Of a stretch of 64,000 nucleotides of DNA, positions 55,760 to 64,000 are shown piece by piece. This DNA comes from Hofstenia miamia (taxonomy: Eukaryota > Xenacoelomorpha > Acoela > Hofsteniidae): the NCBI GenBank assembly GCA_900660155.1, contig CABFPE010000097.1:201738-265737 (forward strand), read 5' to 3'. The position numbers were made by a program, and so were the translations under genes. The notes below the pieces were generated by a model. That model saw only the letters and a list, made by a program, of their open reading frames with translations. It was not told where the DNA came from and made no database searches. How positions within the stretch are numbered: the stretch's first letter is position 1; each line of letters begins with the position of its first letter.

Positions 55760-58640
55760 ATTATGACATTAATTGAGTCTCTTCTTGTGCTGTGTTGCAT
55801 TCAATGCGATATCGTTGTAAAACCCAATAGGCCTCACTGTCGAATAGATATTTGGTAGAGGAATTAGTTGTCTCCGATTCCTTCTGATCCCTCGATCGTC
55901 AACTTTGAGTAGGTAAGAGCGTGGCTTAGTACGTTTGCTCATCACGAGCCCCACGCGGTTACTCAGTGTTGTTATTCTGACTTTCATACCATTTTTCAAT
56001 TGACTGTTTCTTTAAGCCATTATTATAATACGTTTTTTTGTTTCATTTATTAGACTTTTTCTGCCTTCTTAAAGAGGTGTAAAGGACGGATTTTGGGACG
56101 TAGTATTTTCTCATTCATTAGTGTGTGTGAACGAAAACGTGGGTGTAAAATATTTGAGCAGGGGAAATTTCTGAGAATATTAGAGGAGTACTGTTATAGT
56201 TTAAGATAGCTGTTCTCACGTCACTTGATTTTTTATATAACTTCTTGAATATCTTTACTCCTGATTCTGCTTGTACATTTGACTGCGGATATCGTGGACT
56301 ACTGATTATTGTCCTTATTCCAAACTTTTTACAAATTTAATGAAGTCTACAGCTCCGAATGGGTTATTGTCAGCAATTATAATCCGGGGAAAACCACACG
56401 TAGAGCATGTGAATTATTTTGTCGATCACTGCGAATAAATACCTCGAGAAATAATCGACACATTAAATAGCACTAATTGTTCAATGCAGTGGTTTTTCCA
56501 GAGATTGTGCATTCCATAGGATAAGATTGCAATTTCGTCGCAGTCAATCATGTGATATCGATACCTCTACCCCCTTGTTGAAAAGCTTAAGATTCCTTAC
56601 CTTCAGGTCGGCCTTCGGTCTTTCTTTGGCTCGATTAAAAACGGCTTTTAGTGTCTATGTGTTGCTGCTTATGTTCTGAAGCTATACAAATTTCGTCATA
56701 TATTGCAATTACATTCTGAATATCACCAAAGTGCTTATCCACCATACTTTGTGATTTGTCAGCTGCAGACGAGAGTCCAAAAAGAGGACGATTCCAGCAA
56801 AATCGGCCAATAGGTGCATTAAAGGTATAAAGTAGTGATGAAGACTTTGTGAGAGGAATGTGCTAGTAGCAGTTTGATAGATCGAAGATGGTGAAGTATC
56901 TTTTCTCATTGAATAATTGGCGGAATCTGGCTGTTGATGGTGGATAGTGATATTCTCTTGTGACAGCATTATTTAGGGTTTATTATCGAACTTAAGTCTG
57001 AGATCACCGTTTTTCTTTTCCACTACGACCATGCTTCCAATCCAGTTTGTTAATTCTTCGACCTTAGATATTATACCACCATTTTCAAGATGCAGCAAGT
57101 TACTCTTAAGCCTTAGTAAAATGGAGAAAGGATATCTTCTTGGGGGATGAAATCCCCGCTTTGACCGGTTCTTTTAATTGAGTTTCATGTTTGATTCCCA
57201 CGGCCATATCCATTAAATAAATCTCGACATTCAACAAATAGCGTTTTTATAGTCAGTCAGGGCCGGTTACACCAGTACATTTTACAAACGGTTTCCGAGC
57301 CAAAACCGAAAATGGTTTTCTTTCTGTATGGTATGCATTTTATTACTCATATCATTATTAAATTCGATTTCAAGTATACCCGCTTTTAATGATGTGTCCT
57401 ATCCAATAATCTGCTTGGTATTTGTTGGCACAATGAGAAACTTTGCGTCCATTTTTGCATTTCGTCTTTTAATGTTAATTGGAATTCTGGTCTGTCCCAC
57501 CACTGGGATAGTTTGTCCACCATTTACTGATAACTTTGCCCTATACTCTTCAATCCTAAATGTTTGTTTGTTCTTCTTTTGTAAGCATTGAAGTGTAGAG
57601 TAAGGTAATAAATTGCACTGGGCTCCAGAGTCAATATTCATCTGTATTTGGCTTTTAGATATCTTTACATTCGTCGTTATTTCTCTGTTTCTGTTTAGGT
57701 ACTTTTTGTGTTACATCAAATTCATATTCACTCTCCGTTTCAGAGGATGAATGAGATGTTTGTGATAATTCGTAAACATCTTTTCAATTATGCTTATAAC
57801 GACAAGAGTGAGCCTTGCATTCAACATCAAAGTGGTTTGATTTTCCGCATTTTTTGCAATCTTGACCGAAGTCAGGACATTTCCTAGGCTCATGTTTTCT
57901 GCCACATTTTTGATATTCCAACTGTATGTTTTGGATCTTCCTCTTTCGTTTAGGGACGTCTATTTCTTTTTTAATTGAGTATTATCTTCATCAGAATTGT
58001 AAAACGATTTCAAATGTTTTTTCGCTTCCTCTCGGCAGAATAATATTGTTGGACTCAAATCAATGTTTGGCTCCCGTAGCAGACGTTACTGGAGTGCGTG
58101 ATCTTCAGTGGTTAGAATATTGCGGTCACGAATTAGACTTTCTTCCAGATTGCTGAAATTAGTTCTTTGCACGGTACGTAAGGCATTAACATATTGATCT
58201 ATCTTCATACCGACTCGAAGTAGTTTGTAGAACTGATGACGTTCAAAAGCTTCTTTTGAGCTTCGCGTGAAATAATTCGGCAATTTCGCAATAAAATTGT
58301 TGAAGTTAGTTTCACTTTCGTTACTATTCCAGTTAAAGTTATTGAAGATTTCATTGTCTTGATCACCAATACATCTGAGTAGGATCCCAATTTTTACTTT
58401 GCTTGGCTTTCCATCAAACTTTATCGCCTCAATAAATAGAATAAAGTCGCGAAACCATTTTTGCCATTCTGCGCTGATATCAACCCTATTTGCGACAGGA
58501 GGGAGGTTGATTCCGTCACTGTAAACTTTCTTAAATTTTGGCTTTTTGAAAATGCAGATATGGCTATGCTTTCCTGAGTTTTACTGTTGTAGATTGAGAA
58601 GTATTCTAACCAAATTTGAAGCAATTTCAATATTTTGAAA
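55760..58640 (-). mobile_element. Ty3/gypsy-like LTR-element fossil
   Basis: Read on the minus strand, parts appear in Ty3/gypsy order: gag-like region (about 58640-57800), protease with a DSGA-type active site (about 57640-57400), reverse transcriptase remnants (about 57390-56300), and an integrase C-terminal region of the RSYxxxxDDG..RRNRRQL type (about 55999-55800). It is broken, with many breaks, and no flanking LTR pair was recognised. It looks old. Limits are approximate. Confidence 0.65.
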
Positions 58641-58704
58641 ATTTTGAGTAGATTTTTGCTTGACCTTTTTTTAAAATTCTATGTTCAAAGTGATGAGCGA
58701 AGCA

Positions 58705-58833
58705 CAGGCTTGTCCATGGGATATATTTTTCTTTCCCATCCCATTCCATGATAATTTGTGCCTGTCCCATACCATCCCATGGGACGTTTTACATGGGATT
58801 CTCATGGGAATACCATTCCCATTGACAATACTG
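58705..58833. mobile_element. Small hAT-like MITE rich in CCCATGGGA
   Basis: A 129-bp unit begins CAGGCTTGTCCATGGGATA and the reverse complement of its right end reads CAGTATTGTCAATGGGAAT, 13 of 19 identical. Inside are palindromic CCCATGGGAC words. Flanking 8-mers agree at only about half the positions, so it is old or its borders are off by a few bases. Confidence 0.45.
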
Positions 58834-58979
58834 GTGACATATAACTAAGGCATGGAGGGAACTTATTGAATGATTATGTAAAGAGCAATAAATATTAAAT
58901 AAAGTTTAATGTGTTGAGTTTTTGCAAAAAAGTGTTTTTTCACACATTATATCAATATGCGTTTTTACATAAAACTGTT

Positions 58980-59640
58980 CTTTCATTTCATGATTGATCA
59001 AAACTACGAAGAATGAATATCCAAAATATATAGTCGATAGAATTATAAAAGAAAAACTAGAAGACTTACTACAAACTCAAGAAACTAAAAACAAAGTGAT
59101 TATTTATACAATTATATCTTTAATATTAAATATCGAGGCATACAATCAATTATATTCCAGAAATATCTGAAAAGAATCACTCCATCATTTTTAAAGATAG
59201 GCTTTATACATGAGACCAATAAACTAAGACATCTAATAGGACTAAAAACAGAAACCAAGATTGAAAACATTTCCAAAGTAGTATATGAAATTACTTGCAA
59301 CTGTGGTGCACAATACATTGGAAAGATTTCAAGAAATTTAAAATCAAGAATTAAAGAACACAAATCAATCGACCATCTCCGATCACCTAAAGAACTGTGA
59401 TATGAAAATTACACATAAAATTTTATCCAAGGCAATCGATAATTTTCAACTAAGCATAATCGAATCAATTTATATAGAAATAAAGGAACCAAGCTTAAAC
59501 AAAAAAGATGGATATAAATAAAAACTAAATTTACCGAAGATATAAAAAATTTTAATTTGATGATTATTTTGTGAAATTAATAATGGGAAACTTTTTGACA
59601 ATGACAGTGGCATGCCGAAACATATTAAATAAATGATGCG
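58980..59640 (+). mobile_element. Penelope-like element fragment with GIY-YIG endonuclease
   Basis: A frame at about 59150-59400 reads TNKLRHLIGLKTETK, then VVYEITCNCGAQYIGKISRN and LKSRIKEHK. VYEITC...YIGK is the GIY-YIG nuclease core in the form found at the C-terminus of Penelope-like elements, preceded by their usual NKL-rich segment. DHLKNC and SIIESIYIEIKEPSLNKKDG follow near 59375-59515, the normal end of such proteins. The reverse transcriptase is missing, and the fragment is broken. Confidence 0.7.
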
Positions 59641-60049
59641 TTTCTTTTTTAAACTGTTACTTCCCTTTAAATTCTTTTCTTTTGGGTATCCTAAGTATAA
59701 TATTCAAGAAGGTTGTCCTTGTCCACAAGTAGTACGGATTTTTACTGCAAAAATTCCGATACTTGCCATTTGTAAGCAATTACAGATATTCAAAATAACC
59801 GGGGTTCATGAAATAATTTCAACTATAGGTGCAAATTACTTCAAAAATGATTACTGCAATAATTATACTAAGTGGACGCACGGACTGATTTAATTTAAGC
59901 CCTTAAATCATTGTCAAATTTTAAACCTTGATACCTTATTGGAATTTAACTTTGAATGGCTATGAGCCCTCTGTAGTGTTGAGCCCTGTCCCTGTAATGT
60001 CAGAGGGTAGCACATTATAATAGTCTACCACCCTTCTTGGAAAAGTGAA
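59641..60049. other. Short stretch between retroelement fragments
   Basis: One open frame (59633-59893) without known motif. The sequence from about 59950 on, GAGCCCTGTCCCTGTAATGT, probably already belongs to the LINE that follows. Confidence 0.4.
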
Positions 60050-61390
60050 GAGAACAACGCCTTAACTTTGGGCATTCTTGGGAGTATTGACGAAATTCTG
60101 CAGAAATTCCCGTACCATTGCCAAATCTTTTATGGGTGACTTTAACGATCTGAACATTAGGTTCTTAACAGGTACTCTACCTAGTTTTCACAGCAAGATC
60201 TTTGCGGAGTCTATCAATGAATTAATGTCTAAATGTTTCCCAAAGGAAAGTTTTCAGTTGGCGTACAACAAAAAAACATGGATTAACAAGCGCCTAAGTA
60301 AAAAGCAGAAAGGAGCCCTCCTCAAGCAAAGTGATACTGTTAAATGTAGGAAATTACGCAACGTTGTGAATAGATCAATTAACAGCAGTCGAAAGGATTA
60401 CTGTAAATCGGAGCCATCAAATCCTTGAACTAAACCATGGTGGAAACACGTCAAGCAATTCTGTAGTATGCAATGCCACCTTACCCTTTGCCTCTGGACA
60501 TGATGTGTTATCTAGCAGGATAAATGCTGAGCTTGTTTGACCACTGCAAGAATATCTTCCACTTACAACAGAGAGCCTCATTTGCGTGGGTAATAACTCT
60601 ACGAAATGAAGCACTATATGATTGGCATTGGCTATTTAGCTCATTCATTGACACTCTTCTGAAATAGTATCTAACCGTTTCAAATTTATTGATAATATCA
60701 CAGCGTGAGAGGTAGTAAAAGCTGATAAAGTGAGCCAGCATTTGTAGTAGAATGTGTAAATGAAATGGCGGTTTTATTCCATCAGCAATTCAGCTCAATA
60801 ACGGAAACTATAATAGAAAGTTGCAATCAAGCAACTAGTTGTATTAAACTGCTCGGAACATACTTGCAGAATGATCTAAATTGGAACACCAACACCTTTA
60901 AGATAGTAGTCAAAGCATCCAAAAAATTGCACCCTCATTTGCTTAAAAGTAATGAAACCAATACTTTTGATTGTTTTCATCTATATTGCTCAGTCTTGCA
61001 CAGTCATTCCTCGAATACTGTTCTTCGGTATGAAGCACCGGATTATCGCTCAATTATACACATTCTGAAACGAGTTTTAATGATAATGAATCCAGAATCT
61101 TCGTCTTGCTACTCAGTCGACATGAACACCGTATGTTCCTGTCGTGTGCCAATTAATGAAAGATTGATAGCCCAAGAACAGAAATGTAACGATCATCTGC
61201 ACTATCAAATTCCTGTAACATATTCGCTCAAACTCAACCTCACGTTTTACAAATGTGATTACGACTTTCCATATCAAGTCTAAGGTACTACAAGGAGAAA
61301 TTACCATGTTTTGTACAGCTTCCAAGTATTCAATCTCAGGGTTGCTAGGTCTAAGGATATCTATTCATCTATCAATCTATCCTATGCAAA
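60050..61390 (+). mobile_element. Truncated LINE (endonuclease end, RT C-terminus, 3' tail)
   Basis: IDEILQKFPYHCQIF and then FMGDFNDLN (about 60090-60150) is the GDFN block of an APE endonuclease. TWINKRLSKKQKGALLKQ and KCRKLRNVVNRSINSSRKDY follow, the linker to the reverse transcriptase. The RT core is missing; AVLFHQQFSSI onward gives KLLGTYLQNDLNWNT and KASKKLHPHLLK (about 60850-60945), the thumb. The end, GGGTTGCTAGGTCTAAGG then ATC/TATC repeats near 61370, resembles the tail of the LINE at 31210. CR1/Jockey-like; internal deletion and frame breaks. Confidence 0.7.
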
Positions 61391-63042
61391 ATGAAATTTA
61401 AAATACAAAAAGTTTACTATGTGAAACTAAACTGGGTTTCACGGCAATCATTATTTAGGAATCATTATATAATCGAATTTGTCTGCCTTTAACCCGAGGT
61501 GCAAGATTTAAGACCGATAAGTTTTTTTAAGGCGGAAATGAAAATTTGGAAACTCATCATTTTTGTGTTGCCGTCAGATTTTGGATGTCTATTAGTTAGT
61601 GAGTTAAAATTTTATTCAAGAAACCAATAAAAGAAAATGTTTGACGTTTGTAACAATTTTGAAATTATCAAATTTTCATTGCTTTATTTACAGTGGACCC
61701 CTTTTCAAAATTTTTGTAAATTCAAATTCATTTTCCCAATTGCAATGACAATAATTGAAGACACCAAATAGACTTGCAACTAAATTATTCAAGTTTATTA
61801 ACAATGAACTAAATTCACTGTTACAATTTCCATCCATGAATATTTTATTGGGATAGCACTCTTCTTTATATTGTGATTAAAAACAATGTGTATTAATAAA
61901 AAATTTTTTTTGTGAAAGTTAAATAGAAAAATTTTTCAACTTCATGTATTTTTTTAGCAGTTCTTTAACATACAGGTTTCTTTTTGTTTTATTAGAATTG
62001 AATATCTCCTTAATGTATACCTGGATTTAAACTTTTTTAATGATTTCTTCATATTAGAATTTAAATTTTCCTTAATGTATAGATTGATTACTGTTACCTC
62101 AAGTTTTGAAAGTATTCAATAGACTATGACGTATTTTAGAATTAATTCAATAATAAATTTTCAAAAAATTGTTTTCTAATGTTCAGAAACTATTTAAAAT
62201 TTTAATAATTCATCTAATTTCGAATATATTCCAATAATTAGACTTCAATTTTATTTAATATTATTATTTATGTTTATAATAATACTGTTCTTAGAACATG
62301 TTAAGAATGCACTAATTCCCGGATAATATATGCCCATCTTTGACGAAGCAGATAAAATGACACAATTATGTTTATTTAATGAAAAGAATTTCTAAATTTT
62401 TTAGTAGACATCAAATACTAGTCTCTCAGAAATTTTAGTGCACCAGTATTTAACATTAAGTGAATATAATCTATATTGATAGGGTGCTTTAGTTTTTAAT
62501 TCCTTTAAAACTGATTCTACCCTGCAATTTATTCGGATTTCTTGCAAACTAAACAAAATTGTATTGAGAAATTTATTACTGAGTGAAAATAAAAAACGAA
62601 ATAATGTATTAAAATGTAATATCTAGTGGTGGCAAGGACCGCCCCGGGGCCAACGGCGAGTACGGCTGATATGGCTACCAATGTTAATGGTAGGACCGGG
62701 TACGGACAAAATAAAACGTGTAAAACATGAGCATAATTCCAAAAAACTTGTCAAAAAATTAACAATTTTTAAGGTAATCTTAGTAGTAAGTTGTCTTTAA
62801 ATGATAATAGAAGCTCTCAAGCCCTTTATTATGGTTATACTGGAGTGTACTTATTTTTTCCTTAATACATCATAACGTTACTAATAAATACTGGTGTAAT
62901 ACCAACAATCGCGATCCTAGATTTCAAACGGGAGAAGGGGCGCTTTAATTTTTATATTATAAAATATTTATGTTTGCAGATATACAAAATCTAATCATAT
63001 TTTGCAAAAATGTCAATGATTTGACATTCAGAAAAAATAAAA

Positions 63043-63043
<1 letters not shown>
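61391..63043. other. AT-rich stretch
   Basis: No gene found. An isolated GC-rich patch at 62630-62705 (CCGCCCCGGGGCCAACGGCG) may be the end of a transposon; its partner end was not seen. Confidence 0.45.
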
Positions 63044-63076
<33 letters not shown>

Positions 63077-63140
63077 CATGTATATATATGTTATATATAT
63101 ATGTATATATATATATATATATACATGTATATATATATAT

Positions 63141-63172
<32 letters not shown>

Positions 63173-63174
63173 AC
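63044..63174. repeat. Compound TA/CATG microsatellite
   Basis: TA runs interrupted at intervals by CATG or GTTA (ACATGTATATATA units). Open frames here on both strands are repeat artefacts. Confidence 0.95.
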
Positions 63175-64000
63175 CACATGAAAGCTAGTATTTAAAAACA
63201 TAAAGACATTCTATAATGATAGCAGAGCAAAAAATTTTTTAAGAAATGGTTTCTATCGTATCAAAAACACTAAAAAATTATTTTTTTATTGCAATAATCC
63301 CATAAAAGTTCCGCAATTTCATGTTATGTTTAAATCGTTTGTGAAGGGGCGACCGTCCCTCCTCTCAAACCGCGGCTGAATATAAAAAATGTTATTTAAA
63401 TATCAATTCTAGCATATTATTTTAACTGCTGCCAAAATCATTACAGCTAAATGAAGAGTCGTTTTAGGTGACCAACATCAAAAAATTTACTGGTTTTGCA
63501 TACTTTTATCAAATGTGTTAGTATTTAGTTATTTATACATTAGTTGTGAATTGAATTTATAGATGTTCAGTGGATATGGACACCGGTACACAAACATCTT
63601 ATGCCGTTTTCAATCTAGGATTGAAATTCTGGGCTACTGATTCCACCTAGGTCCACCTAGGAGTGTGCACGCTATTGTGGGACATAAGCACGGCCCCACA
63701 TGGACTTTGTAGGGTATTATTTTCATTCCCGACCGAAAAACTTTCATGCTGTTGATGAATTAATCATTTCATTTTCATTGCTATGCTCGTTCCCGCAGAT
63801 GAAATCAGAGAAGGACTTGGACAGAAAATTTTGGCCGAAATCCTGCATAGCACATTGAAATCAGTCTCTAGAATCAGGAAAAAATACTAGTTTAAGACAT
63901 ATTTCTACATGTATTCTACCTTCATTTTAGTTCTACTGGCTTTATTGTATATTAGCTTTATTTTGCTGCTCGAAATATCCCTCGTAGATTCTTCACTGAT
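63175..64000. other. AT-rich end of window
   Basis: No gene recognised. CCACCTAGGTCCACCTAGG near 63647 is a small internal repeat. Confidence 0.45.

Noticed and set aside
62991-63188. Tyr-Ile repeat proteins on both strands
   Set aside because: Pure translation of a TA microsatellite.
1-64000. CRISPR arrays, operons, tRNA or rRNA genes
   Set aside because: Spliced genes and transposon content show animal nuclear DNA; no complete tRNA cloverleaf or rRNA was recognised by eye.

Overview
The window reads as AT-rich genomic DNA from an invertebrate animal. The evidence is two spliced, plainly metazoan genes with GT-AG introns, abundant TA microsatellites, and a rich mix of animal-type transposons: P superfamily, mariner, hAT-like and piggyBac-like MITEs, LINEs, a Penelope-like element and LTR-element fossils. 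Species cannot be fixed from the sequence. A small-intron marine invertebrate such as a tunicate is compatible, but that is inference.

Layout. 1-10.3 kb is gene-poor AT-rich DNA with short non-autonomous transposons and a possible regulatory patch (a palindromic CRE and RFX X-box-like sites, 8.7-9.25 kb). 10.3-11.3 kb, minus strand, holds a candidate two-exon gene for a 78-residue protein with a hydrophobic start, behind a CpG-containing upstream stretch. 13.0-21.4 kb, plus strand, is a complete three-exon PMS2 gene (MutL-family mismatch-repair endonuclease, about 757 aa), whose first intron carries a dead LINE and a duplicated stretch that looks like an assembly artefact. 23.5-25.9 kb is a 2.4-kb P-superfamily DNA transposon with near-perfect terminal inverted repeats, inserted in a TA microsatellite. 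29-33 kb holds a copia-like fossil and a truncated LINE, again with an exact duplication at a single-N join. 34.05-51.8 kb, plus strand, is a complete eleven-exon HNF4 (NR2A) nuclear receptor gene, about 519 aa, with intact DNA-binding and ligand-binding domains. Its large introns host at least six short elements, four of them with exact or near-exact 8-bp target duplications or TTAA ends, plus a mariner relic. 52-61.4 kb is a transposon graveyard: possible Tc1-like relic, LINE pieces in both orientations, a Ty3/gypsy-like fossil, a Penelope-like GIY-YIG fragment and another LINE. 61.4-64 kb shows nothing but AT-rich DNA and a TA microsatellite.

The two host genes are not functionally linked. 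PMS2 acts with MLH1 in post-replicative mismatch repair; HNF4 is a DNA-binding transcription factor of gut and metabolic tissue. I did not find a convincing new multi-gene system. The best candidates for something undescribed are the small minus-strand gene near 10.3-11.1 kb and several apparently unnamed MITE families whose ends are defined here by target duplications. Splice junctions were assigned by reading frame, GT-AG sites and remembered family sequences, without alignment software.
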